Of a stretch of 64,000 nucleotides of DNA, positions 16,201-23,781 are shown piece after piece (position 1 is the stretch's first letter; the number at the start of each line of letters is the position of its first letter). This stretch comes from Caulobacter endophyticus (lineage in GTDB: Bacteria; Pseudomonadota; Alphaproteobacteria; Caulobacterales; Caulobacteraceae). A program made the position numbers and the translations under genes. The notes below the pieces were generated by a model. The model made no database searches, was not told where the DNA came from, and was given only the letters and a program-made list of their open reading frames with translations. The DNA is taken from assembly GCF_003116815.1 (NCBI RefSeq), contig NZ_QDKQ01000060.1:23832-87831 (forward strand). Reading direction: 5' to 3'.

Positions 16201-17718
16201 ATGGCGGACGCCAGCGACGCAGCGATCTTCGGCCCCTCGAAGGAGGTCCTGGGCTTCCTGGGCGAGGCCCATGGCCAGCTGATCGGCGAGGCCTTCGTCG
16301 AAGGACGCGGGCAGACCCTGATCGAGGTCGAGGATCCGGCCACCGAGCAGGTGATCGCCAAGGTGCGGGCCAGTTCGCCCGAGGATCTCGACCAGGCCGT
16401 GGCCGCGGCCCGCAAGGCCTTCAAGGGTTGGAGCCGCACCTCCGGCGCCGACCGGGCGCGGATCATGCTGCGCTTCGCCGACCTGCTGGAACGCGATGCG
16501 GAGACGCTGGCGCAGATCGAGACGCTGGAGAACGGCATGCCGGTCGCGCTGTCGGGCGCGACCATCAAGGGCTTCTGCGCCGACTATGTGCGCTATTACG
16601 CGGGCCTGGCCACCAAGCTGGAGGGCTCGACCATTCCAGCGAGGGCCAACGGCCGCGAGGCGCTGGATCTTCTGGTCTACACGGTGCGCGAGCCGGTGGG
16701 CGTGGTCGGGGCGATCGTGCCGTGGAACGTGCCGGTGTCGATGATCATCCTGAAGCTGGCGCCGGCCCTGGCGGCGGGCTGCACGCTGGTTTTGAAGAGC
16801 GCCGAGCTGACGCCGCTGACCTCGATCCTGGTGGCCCGCCTGTGGCTGGAGGCCGGCGGCCCGCCCGGCGTGTTCAACCTGATCCATGGCCTCGGCCACG
16901 AGATCGGCGCGGCGCTGGTCTCGCATCCGGGCGTCGACAAGATCACCTTCACGGGCTCGACGGCGGTGGGCAAGGAGATCGTCCGCGCGGTCAGCCATGA
17001 CCTCAAGCGCGTGTCGCTGGAGCTGGGCGGCAAGTCGCCGTTCGTGATCTTCCCCGACGCGGACCTGGCCGACGCCATCCCGTCGGCGGCGATGGCCTGC
17101 TTCTTCCTGTCAGGCCAGAACTGCATGGCGGGCACGCGCCTGTTCGTGCACGAGAAGGTGCTGGAGCCGGTGCTGGAAGGCCTGGCCCAGACGGCCGCCT
17201 ATCTGAAGGTCGGGCCGGGCCTGGACCCGACCACGATGATCGGCCCGCTGGTTTCGGGCCGCCAGAAGGGCAGGGTGCTGGAGCATGTGGAGGCCGCCGC
17301 CGCCGAGGGCGCGCGCCTGGCCTATTCCGGCGAGGTTCCTTCGGGGCCAGGGCACTATGTGGCGCCGACCATCTATGCCGACGTGACGCCGGGCATGCGC
17401 CTGGCTCGCGAGGAGGTGTTCGGGCCGGTGCTGGGCGTACAGAGCTTCGGCGACGATGACGAGGCGCTCCTGGCTGCGATCAACGCCACGACCTATGGCC
17501 TGTCGGGCTCGGTCTGGACCAGGGACCTGTCGCGCGCCCACCGGATGGCCCGCGCCATCGACAGCGGCCAGGTGGGGGTGAACATCCACGCCGCCCTGAG
17601 CCCGGAGACCCCGTTCGGCGGCAACCGCCAGTCGGGCTGGGGCCGCGAGTTCGGCCGCGAGGGCGTGGACGCGTACCTGAAGACCAAGGCCGTGAGCGTG
17701 AACCTGGGGGTGGGGTAG
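16201..17718 (+). CDS. NAD(P)-dependent aldehyde dehydrogenase
   Basis: 505 residues, the full length of the ALDH superfamily. The NAD-binding segment runs around residues 165-250 (VGAIVPWNVPVSM, TFTGSTAVGKEI). The catalytic general base Glu is in LELGGKSPFVIF (near 278) and the nucleophile Cys in SGQNCMAG (near 308). A conserved VFGPVLGVQSF follows near 403. It oxidises an aldehyde to the acid. It lies in the island, divergent from the MFS carrier, and a paralogue is at 19792-21306. I found no good operator at the conserved spacing upstream. Confidence 0.9.
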   Translation: MADASDAAIFGPSKEVLGFLGEAHGQLIGEAFVEGRGQTLIEVEDPATEQVIAKVRASSPEDLDQAVAAARKAFKGWSRTSGADRARIMLRFADLLERDAETLAQIETLENGMPVALSGATIKGFCADYVRYYAGLATKLEGSTIPARANGREALDLLVYTVREPVGVVGAIVPWNVPVSMIILKLAPALAAGCTLVLKSAELTPLTSILVARLWLEAGGPPGVFNLIHGLGHEIGAALVSHPGVDKITFTGSTAVGKEIVRAVSHDLKRVSLELGGKSPFVIFPDADLADAIPSAAMACFFLSGQNCMAGTRLFVHEKVLEPVLEGLAQTAAYLKVGPGLDPTTMIGPLVSGRQKGRVLEHVEAAAAEGARLAYSGEVPSGPGHYVAPTIYADVTPGMRLAREEVFGPVLGVQSFGDDDEALLAAINATTYGLSGSVWTRDLSRAHRMARAIDSGQVGVNIHAALSPETPFGGNRQSGWGREFGREGVDAYLKTKAVSVNLGVG

Positions 17719-17743
17719 AGGGCGACGGCCTGTCGCCCCAGAT

Positions 17744-17876
17744 GCTCCCCCTGAAGGGGGAGCTGTCGCGGAGCGACTGAGGGGGAAGGGGCTTCTGTGG
17801 TGGAGGGAGCACTGACCTCATCAGTCACTTCCCCCTCCGGCCCTCCGGGCCACCTCCCCCTTCGGGGGGAGGATCT
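17744..17876. repeat. GC-rich palindromic intergenic repeat pair (copy 2)
   Basis: CTCCCCCTGAAGGGGGAG opens the element and CACCTCCCCCTTCGGGGGGAGG closes it, with inverted inner arms GTCGCGGAGCGAC and CTCCGGCCCTCCGGGCC. The same layout occurs at 23644, 49246 and 58831. Confidence 0.8.
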
Positions 17877-18409
17877 TGGACACGCGACTTCGGCCTCACG
17901 CGGCTTGCCGCTGAGCTTGTGGAGAGGGCGCGGGGCGTCCGGGCCTCGCCCGGATGTGTGAGTTCTAAGTACCGTTTCGACGAAGCATAGACGCCCCGCG
18001 CGATCGTTACGCCTCAGGCCGGGGCGCGCGGGCCTCTTCCGCCCTGTGCCCCTTCCCCATGCAGTGCGCCCCGTTTCTTGGCGGCCAGGCGTGCATGGCG
18101 GCGCGAACCCTTGGACGGGCGGAAGGCCATGAACGGCAGCCTCCCGATGGATGGGTTTACGTCCCCCATCCTCATTTAAGCCTTCAGGCCCGGCTCACGC
18201 CGCTCCCTCAGCCCCGCTCGATCGCATCCACGTCGCACGCTTCGGGCCGGATCCTTGCGCCCTCTCCCTGTGACGGGACAGCTTTGATTATGCAGCGGGA
18301 TTCAGCGCGTCTGATCCAGGCGGCTGAGAAAGTTGCAAGGGGTTGAGATCGTTGGGGTTCATCCGCCGAACGCCGGGGATCCACGCTGCTCTATCCCCAT
18401 AACCAGGAA
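17877..18409. other. Gene-free stretch
   Basis: No convincing coding region was found here. Two overlapping open frames on the plus strand (18059-18346 and 18333-18551) lack ribosome binding sites and protein-like composition. The only notable feature is the large inverted repeat at 17928-18001. No tRNA-like T-loop was seen. Confidence 0.5.
17928..18001. other. Large structured inverted repeat, possible small RNA
   Basis: GCGCGGGGCGTC (17928-17939) and GACGCCCCGCGC (17990-18001) are perfect 12-base complements, 50 bases apart. An inner hairpin TCCGGGC-CTC-GCCCGGA (17938-17954) abuts the first arm. The AU-richer middle (GAGTTCTAAGTACCG) is unusual in this sequence. It does not match the palindromic repeat families here. 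It could be a structured RNA or a decayed repeat. Confidence 0.35.
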
Positions 18410-18527
18410 CCTCCCCCTGTGGGGGAGGCGATCGCGGAGCGATCGGTGGGGGCAATCGGCCAGCCGACAGCAAGCTGATAACGTCCCCCCACCGGCCTTC
18501 GGCCGCCTCCCCCACGGGGGGAGGTTT
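18410..18527. repeat. GC-rich palindromic intergenic repeat pair (copy 3)
   Basis: CCTCCCCCTGTGGGGGAGG opens and CCTCCCCCACGGGGGGAGG closes the element, with inner arms GATCGCGGAGCGATC and CCGGCCTTCGGCCG. It ends eight bases before the stop of the following minus-strand hydrolase gene. Confidence 0.75.
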
Positions 18528-18534
18528 TTGGGGG

Positions 18535-19617
18535 CTAGATCATCCCTTTGACGATCAAGTTCGGCAACACCGCATCGTCGAAATCCAGGCGCGGGCGGCC
18601 GATGCGGACGATGACCAGGTCGCGCGAGGGCGAGACATAGACGCGCTGGCCGCCGAAGCCGTCGAAATAGACGAGGTCGTCGGCCAGGAACGGCGCGCTG
18701 TGCGGGGCGGCGTAGGCGGTGGAGGGGCCGTAGGGGCGTTTGCCGTCTTCGACCGGGGCCGCGCGCCAGACCAGCAGGCCGTAGGCGGGATTGAGCGGGT
18801 TCGCCGCGGTGATCGTCGATATCCAGTCGGCCGGCAGCACCTGGCGCCCGTCGATCGCGCCGCCGCCCGCGACCAGCCGGCCCATCTGCAGCCAGTCGCG
18901 GGCCCGGGCCTGGAGGCCGGCGAAGAAGCGCGGCTCGCCGTCCTCGCGCTCGACCCACAGACGGGCGTCGGCGCCGCCCATCGGGCTCCACAGCGCCTTG
19001 GACAGGTAGGTCGCCGCATCGCCCAGGCCCTTGGCGGCGACGGCGCGCGACAGGGCCAGGCCGGCGATCTGGGCGGCGACGTTGTAGTAGTCGAAGATCT
19101 CGCCCGAGGGCCGCTGCGCCTGCACCGACAGGGCCGTCTCGCTGATCCTGTCGCCCAGCATCAGGGCCAGGGCGACGGGGTCGCCCTTGTCGAGGCTGTG
19201 CACCGTCAGGCCCGAGCTCATGCCCAGCAGGTGGCGCAGCGGGATCGCGCCGCGGGCGTCGTCGCGCCACTCAGCGATATAGAGGCCGACCGGATCGTCG
19301 ATCGAGGCGATGGCGCCGTCGCGGATCGCCGCGCCGTAGAGCAGGCCCAGCGCCGACTTGTGCATCGAGAAGGTCTCGAACAGGCTGTCGGCCGACAGAT
19401 GCGGCGCATAGGCCTCGTGCCGCAGGGCGCCGCCGGCGAAGACCAGCAGGGCCAGGCCGTCATGGGCGTCGGAATAGGCCTGGGCGGCGTCGAGGGCGGC
19501 TTGCGAGATCCCGCCCGGCACGACCGGCGAGGCGTCGGGCACGGCCGCGCCGGCCACCGGGCGCAGGGGGGCGTAGCCATGGATCTCGTCCACGCCTCGT
19601 CCGTTCATCGTCGTCAT
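18535..19617 (-). CDS. Second beta-lactamase-fold serine hydrolase
   Basis: 360 residues. The SxxK motif is SMHK in FETFSMHKSALGLLYG (near residue 88) and YxN is YYN in IFDYYNVAAQIAGLAL (near 175). There is no signal peptide. It is the same family as the hydrolase at 12596-13729, with similar length and a matching C-terminus (both end in LPN-LI-KG), which suggests an old duplication within the pathway. It is divergent from the aldehyde dehydrogenase operon at 19792 and shares its operator region; a -10-like CCTAGG lies 44 nt from the operator centre on the minus strand. The start is the ATG at 19617; the ATG at 19608 is possible. Confidence 0.85.
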   Translation of the reverse strand: MTTMNGRGVDEIHGYAPLRPVAGAAVPDASPVVPGGISQAALDAAQAYSDAHDGLALLVFAGGALRHEAYAPHLSADSLFETFSMHKSALGLLYGAAIRDGAIASIDDPVGLYIAEWRDDARGAIPLRHLLGMSSGLTVHSLDKGDPVALALMLGDRISETALSVQAQRPSGEIFDYYNVAAQIAGLALSRAVAAKGLGDAATYLSKALWSPMGGADARLWVEREDGEPRFFAGLQARARDWLQMGRLVAGGGAIDGRQVLPADWISTITAANPLNPAYGLLVWRAAPVEDGKRPYGPSTAYAAPHSAPFLADDLVYFDGFGGQRVYVSPSRDLVIVRIGRPRLDFDDAVLPNLIVKGMI

Positions 19618-19695
19618 CCCAAGCCCCTGAAAAACATCCGTTACGAGCTGTGAACCTAGGCTCTAGCGCGGTTCGCAAACGCTTGCGCGCAAAGG

Positions 19696-19712
19696 CGCCC
19701 GCACAGCGGATA
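19696..19712. promoter_or_regulatory. Predicted IclR operator, site E
   Basis: CGCCCG-CACAG-CGGATA. The promoter-proximal half is perfect, and the distal half matches its last three bases. The centre, 19704, is 45 nt before the -10-like element at 19749. Confidence 0.6.
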
Positions 19713-19748
19713 GCCCGTCCGCGACCCCTGTGAATCGAGGATGCGAGG

Positions 19749-19757
19749 ACTAGCGTC
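19749..19757 (+). promoter_or_regulatory. -10-like element of aldehyde dehydrogenase operon
   Basis: ACTAGCGTC fits RYTANNGTC. It starts exactly 45 nt after the centre of operator E and 43 bases before the ATG at 19792. Confidence 0.6.
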
Positions 19758-19791
19758 GAGGCTGGAATTCCAGCGTCCCGGGGAGTGCGCC

Positions 19792-21306
19792 ATGACCTTC
19801 GTCGTCCGTTCGGTCGAACCTCAGACGGAGGGGGCCAAAGCCTTCCTCGCCCAGCGTCGCAAGCAGCTCCTGATCGACGGCGCCTGGGTCGATGCGGCCG
19901 GCGGCGAGACCTTCGAGACCAAGGATCCGGCCACCGGCGTGGTGCTCGCCGACGTCGCCAAGGGCGGAGCGGCCGATGTCGACGCGGCCGTGGCCGCCGC
20001 CCGCAAGGCCTTCGAGGGCGGCGAGTGGCCCAGCCTGACGCCGATGCAGCGTTCGCGCCTGCTGTGGGCCTTGGCCGACCTGATCGAGGCCAATATCGAC
20101 GAACTGGCCGAGCTGGAGACCCTCGACCAGGGCAAGCCGCTCTACGTCGGCCGTTGGGCCGAGATCCCCGGCGCGGTGAACCAGTTCCGTTACTATGCCG
20201 GCCTGGCCACGGCCATCGAAGGCCGCACGATCGACAGCTCGATCAACTACCAGCCGGCCGGCAAGCAGGTGGCCAGCTGGACCCTGCGCGAGCCGGTGGG
20301 CGTGGTCGCAGCCATCGTGCCGTGGAACTCGCCGCTGGTGCTGACCGCCATGAAGCTGGCGCCGGCCCTGGCCGCCGGCTGCACCGTGGTGCTGAAGCCC
20401 GCCGAAGACACCTCGCTGACCGCCGTGCGCCTGGCCCAGCTGGTGCAGCAGGCCGGTTTCCCGGCAGGCGTGCTGAACCTGGTCACGGGCCTGGGCGGCG
20501 AGGCCGGCGCGGCCCTGGCCGCGCATCCGGACGTCGACAAGGTGGCCTTCACCGGCTCGACCCCGACGGGCCGGGCGATCCTCGACGCGGCCAAGGGCAA
20601 CCTCAAGAAGGTCAGCCTGGAGCTGGGCGGCAAGTCGCCGGTGGTGATCCTGCCGGACGCCGACCTGGATCTGGCCATCCCCGGCGCGGCCAACGCCATC
20701 TTCTTCAACGCCGGCCAGGTGTGCGTGGCCGGCTCGCGGCTCTACGCCCATCGTTCGATCTATGACCGGGTGGTCGAGGGGGTGGCGGCCCAGGCCAGGG
20801 GACTGCAGCTGGGTCATGGCCTGGATCCGGCCACCCACATGGGGCCGCTGGTCTCGCGCAAGCAGGCCGACCGCGTGGCCGGCTTCGTGGCTGGCGCAGC
20901 GGCGGCCGGGGCCGAGGTGCTGACCGGCGGCGTCCAAGGCGGCGACGAGGGGACCTTCGTAACCCCCGCCGTGGTGGCGCGGGTGACCGCCGACATGGCT
21001 ATCGTCCGCGAGGAGGTGTTCGGTCCCGTGGTGGTCGTGCAGGCCTATGACGAGATCGACGAGGTGGTGGCCGCCGCCAACGACAGCGAGTTCGGCCTGG
21101 CCGCCAGCCTCTGGACCGAGAGCCTGTCGCACGCCCACCGCCTGTCGCGCCGCATCAAGGCCGGCACAGTGTGGATCAACTGCCACTCGATGTACGACAA
21201 CGCCCTGCCGATCGGCGGGGTGAAGGCCTCGGGCTGGGGGCGCGACAGCGGCCAGGTCGCCCTCGACGGCTACCTGGAATGGAAGACGGTCTGCGCGGTC
21301 GTCTGA
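19792..21306 (+). CDS. NAD(P)-dependent aldehyde dehydrogenase (second)
   Basis: 504 residues of the ALDH superfamily. It has the NAD-binding TFTGSTPTG-type turn (AFTGSTPTGRAI), the Glu motif LELGGKSPVVIL (near 283) and the nucleophile Cys in NAGQVCVAGSRL (near 316). It is similar along its length to the enzyme at 16201-17718. The ATG at 19792, with GGGGAG upstream, is preferred over an in-frame ATG at 19741, because the predicted -10 element (19749) would otherwise lie inside the gene. Its stop overlaps the start of the alpha/beta hydrolase gene (TGATG), so the two are translationally coupled. Confidence 0.92.
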   Translation: MTFVVRSVEPQTEGAKAFLAQRRKQLLIDGAWVDAAGGETFETKDPATGVVLADVAKGGAADVDAAVAAARKAFEGGEWPSLTPMQRSRLLWALADLIEANIDELAELETLDQGKPLYVGRWAEIPGAVNQFRYYAGLATAIEGRTIDSSINYQPAGKQVASWTLREPVGVVAAIVPWNSPLVLTAMKLAPALAAGCTVVLKPAEDTSLTAVRLAQLVQQAGFPAGVLNLVTGLGGEAGAALAAHPDVDKVAFTGSTPTGRAILDAAKGNLKKVSLELGGKSPVVILPDADLDLAIPGAANAIFFNAGQVCVAGSRLYAHRSIYDRVVEGVAAQARGLQLGHGLDPATHMGPLVSRKQADRVAGFVAGAAAAGAEVLTGGVQGGDEGTFVTPAVVARVTADMAIVREEVFGPVVVVQAYDEIDEVVAAANDSEFGLAASLWTESLSHAHRLSRRIKAGTVWINCHSMYDNALPIGGVKASGWGRDSGQVALDGYLEWKTVCAVV

Positions 21307-22103
21307 TGGAAACCGTCGAGATCGCCATCGCCGACCGGCGGGTCCTGCTGACGGTGGCGAGGCCCGCTGGTCAGCCCAAGGCCGCCATCGCCTTTTCGCA
21401 CGGCGCCTTCTCCGCGCCCGACAAGTATTCGGCCCTGCTGGAAGGTTGGGCGGCGGCCGGCCTGCTGGCGGCCGCGCCGCTGCACGTGGACAGCACCGAC
21501 CACCCCGAGCGTTCGGCCTATGACCAGGGCGCGGTCTGGCGCACGCGGCTGGAGGACCAGGCCGCGACGCTGGACTGGCTGGCCGGGCAGGGGGCGCTTT
21601 GCCGAGATGATTGGGGGCTCGCCGCCGCCGGTCACTCGTTTGGCGCGCTGCTGGCGCTGGCGGCCGGGGGCGCGGGCGTGCTGGCCCCGCCCGGCGCGCC
21701 GACGCTGGATGCGCGCGTGAAAGCCGTGATCGCCCTGTCGCCGCCGCCGGCCACGCCGCCGCTGATCGGGCCGGAGGGCTTTGCGAGCACCGCCGCGCCG
21801 CTGCTGGTGCAGACCGGCGACGCCGACGTGCTGCCAGGCTTCGTCGACGACTGGCGCATGCGCCTGATCGCCTATGAGGCCCCGGCGCCGGGCGGCAGGC
21901 ACGCGCTGGTGCTGCCGGGCGTCGATCACTATTTCGGCGGGCTGATCTGCCGGCCGGAGCTGCCGGGCCCGGCGCAGGCCGAGGGCTTCGCGCAGGCGCT
22001 TGCGGCCTCGGCGGACCTTGTGCTGGCCCATGCCGCCGGCGACGCTTCGGCGGCCGCCCGCATCGCCGCCCGGTCGAGCGATTGCAGCTTCACCACCCGC
22101 TGA
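21306..22103 (+). CDS. Alpha/beta hydrolase
   Basis: 265 residues. The nucleophile elbow is GHSFGA (Ser near residue 116), a candidate Asp is in VQTGDADVLPG, and the His is in LPGVDHYFGGLI near residue 207. An early segment FSHGAFSAPDKYS supplies the oxyanion loop. It resembles dienelactone-hydrolase-like or esterase-type enzymes of unknown substrate. It is coupled to the upstream aldehyde dehydrogenase through TGATG. Its own TGA forms the first bases of operator C, which controls the next operon. Confidence 0.82.
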   Translation: METVEIAIADRRVLLTVARPAGQPKAAIAFSHGAFSAPDKYSALLEGWAAAGLLAAAPLHVDSTDHPERSAYDQGAVWRTRLEDQAATLDWLAGQGALCRDDWGLAAAGHSFGALLALAAGGAGVLAPPGAPTLDARVKAVIALSPPPATPPLIGPEGFASTAAPLLVQTGDADVLPGFVDDWRMRLIAYEAPAPGGRHALVLPGVDHYFGGLICRPELPGPAQAEGFAQALAASADLVLAHAAGDASAAARIAARSSDCSFTTR

Positions 22104-22117
22104 CCGTTCTGCGGATA
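22101..22117 (+). promoter_or_regulatory. Predicted IclR operator, site C
   Basis: TGACCG-TTCTG-CGGATA. The proximal half is perfect and the distal half matches four of six bases. The centre at 22109 is 45 nt before the -10-like element at 22154. Confidence 0.65.
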
Positions 22118-22153
22118 GCGGGTCCGACACGCCTTTCAGCCAGGCGCGACGGG

Positions 22154-22162
22154 GTTAAAGTC
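22154..22162 (+). promoter_or_regulatory. -10-like element of methyltransferase 1 operon
   Basis: GTTAAAGTC matches RYTANNGTC exactly at the 45-nt spacing from operator C, 40 bases before the ATG at 22194. Confidence 0.6.
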
Positions 22163-22193
22163 CCTCATCGAAACAAGGTTTTAGAGGTGCCTC

Positions 22194-23240
22194 ATGGACG
22201 CTCCGGCCCTGGCCCAACGCGGGCGCGCGTCGCTCGATTTCCAGGCGGGCATATCGAAGGCGACCTTCGGCCTGCACTTCGCCTCCGAGGCGGAGCTGGC
22301 CATGAAGGGCGTCACCGCCCAGACGATGCCCGACGACATGGATGAACGTCATGCCCTGGTCGTCGAGACCCTGGCCGACTCCAAGATCTTCAAGATCCGC
22401 GAGCTGTTCGGCGAATGGGCCTCGCGCACCCACGGCGCGCACTGCGACGAAGCCTTCGAGGAGCGTCGCGCGGTCATCGAGCCCTACCTCAAGGCCCTCG
22501 ACGAAGGCCCGGCCACCCTGGACTACGGCGACGGCGAGACCCCGCCCAGCTACTGGAGCAAGGTCTGGTTCCACCGCACCACCGGCGGCTGGGACCACAT
22601 CGACCACACCGGCTATGTCCACGGCGAGCTGGTGCACAAGCAACTGGTGGCGCGCGGCTACGGCGGCGACATCTTCGGCCAGCGCCGGGCCGCCGCCCAG
22701 CAGGCCCCGCGCCGCGACTACAAGGAAATCCTCGATATCGGCTGCGGCTCGGGCCACTTCACCCAGGCCCTGCAGGAGACTTTCCCGGAAGCCCAGATCA
22801 CCGGCATCGACTGGTCGGCCCGCATGCTCGAACAGGCCCGTCGCGTGGCCAACGAGAAGGGCTGGAACTGGAAGCTGATGGTCAAGGGTGGCGAGAACTC
22901 CGGTTTCGCCGACGAGAGCTTCGATCTCGTGACAACCTTCATCCTGTTCCACGAGGCGCCGCCGCGGATCATCAAGGCGGTGCTGGAAGAGGCCTTCCGG
23001 ATGCTGAAGCCGGGCGGCGACATCATCATGGCCGACGTGCCGCGCTATGCGGAAATCGATAAGATGGCGTCCTGGCGCTACGACTACCTGGCCAAGTGGG
23101 GCGGCGAGCCCTACTGGCGCGCCTCGGCCAGCATGGACCTGATCCAGACCTGCAAGGACATCGGCTTCGTCGACGTCGAGGGCGCGACCCAGGCTCCGAC
23201 CCACTCGTACTACGTGCTGCGCGCTCACAAGCCCGCCTGA
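22194..23240 (+). CDS. Class I SAM-dependent methyltransferase 1
   Basis: 348 residues. An N-terminal domain of about 175 residues precedes a Rossmann methyltransferase fold. Motif I is ILDIGCGSGHFTQAL (near residue 180), the acidic motif II region is ITGIDWSARMLEQAR, and motif IV/V covers FADESFDLVTTFILFHE and FRMLKPGGDIIMADV. The N-terminal part contains WFHRTTGGWDHIDHTGYV, shared in outline with the methyltransferases at 25785 and 48129. A small helical protein follows 24 bases later. The substrate is unknown; within a catabolic regulon it might methylate an intermediate or use SAM in another way. The operon has an IclR operator in front and a strong terminator behind. Confidence 0.87.
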   Translation: MDAPALAQRGRASLDFQAGISKATFGLHFASEAELAMKGVTAQTMPDDMDERHALVVETLADSKIFKIRELFGEWASRTHGAHCDEAFEERRAVIEPYLKALDEGPATLDYGDGETPPSYWSKVWFHRTTGGWDHIDHTGYVHGELVHKQLVARGYGGDIFGQRRAAAQQAPRRDYKEILDIGCGSGHFTQALQETFPEAQITGIDWSARMLEQARRVANEKGWNWKLMVKGGENSGFADESFDLVTTFILFHEAPPRIIKAVLEEAFRMLKPGGDIIMADVPRYAEIDKMASWRYDYLAKWGGEPYWRASASMDLIQTCKDIGFVDVEGATQAPTHSYYVLRAHKPA

Positions 23241-23264
23241 TCCTTCCGACAACGAGCGAGCGAC

Positions 23265-23573
23265 ATGAACGCGATGAACCAGAAGACCTTCGAGCGCCCG
23301 ATCTCCGAGCCGGTGAACCGCCGGATGCTGACCGTCGACCAGATCGACGACCTGGGCGAGGCCATCCTGTCCCTGACCCGCGAGATCTGGGTGCTGACCG
23401 ACCGCGTCCACGTGCTGGAAGCGGTGCTGGAAAGCCACGGCGTGCTGGCCAACGCCGAGATCGACGCCTTCCAGCCGGGTCCGGAACTGCAGGCCCAGCT
23501 GAACGCCAAGCGCGACGCCATCGTCCAGAACCTGATGCGCGCGCTGCGCGCGGCTCCGGAAGCCCGGAGCTAG
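23265..23573 (+). CDS. Small helical partner protein 1 of methyltransferase
   Basis: 102 residues, apparently all-helical with a heptad-like middle. The core EIWVLTDRVHVLEAVLESHG, then NAEIDAFQP, is shared in pattern with the small proteins at 25393-25785 and 37830-38186. All three follow a methyltransferase gene on the same strand. No domain is recognised. The most economical idea is a subunit or stabilising partner of the methyltransferase, binding through a short coiled coil. The gene ends 34 bases before a strong terminator. Confidence 0.8.
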   Translation: MNAMNQKTFERPISEPVNRRMLTVDQIDDLGEAILSLTREIWVLTDRVHVLEAVLESHGVLANAEIDAFQPGPELQAQLNAKRDAIVQNLMRALRAAPEARS

Positions 23574-23607
23574 CCTCGTCCCCGCCGCAACTGCGCGGTG
23601 TTAGCCT

Positions 23608-23639
23608 GGCGCGGTCGGAAACGACCGCGCCGTTTTTTT
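23608..23639 (+). terminator. Strong intrinsic terminator
   Basis: GGCGCGGTCG-GAAA-CGACCGCGCC is a perfect 10-bp stem with a GNRA loop, followed by G and seven T. It ends the methyltransferase 1 operon. Confidence 0.95.
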
Positions 23640-23643
23640 GATC

Positions 23644-23779
23644 CCTCTCCCTGAAGGGAGAGGTGGCGCCGAAGCCGACGGAGAGGGAACGTCTTGTGGA
23701 GGTTGGAGGAGCCGCCGTGTAAGCGGAAACTTCCCCCTCCGGCCCTCCGGGTCACCTCCCCCTTCAGGGGGAGGGTCTT
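23644..23779. repeat. GC-rich palindromic intergenic repeat pair (copy 4)
   Basis: CCTCTCCCTGAAGGGAGAGG opens and CACCTCCCCCTTCAGGGGGAGG closes the element. It fills the gap between the terminator and the FAD oxidase stop. Confidence 0.75.
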
Positions 23780-23781
23780 TA

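Noticed and set aside
18059..18551. Two short plus-strand open frames in the long gap
   Set aside because: There is no ribosome binding site, composition is not protein-like, and the second frame runs through a palindromic repeat.
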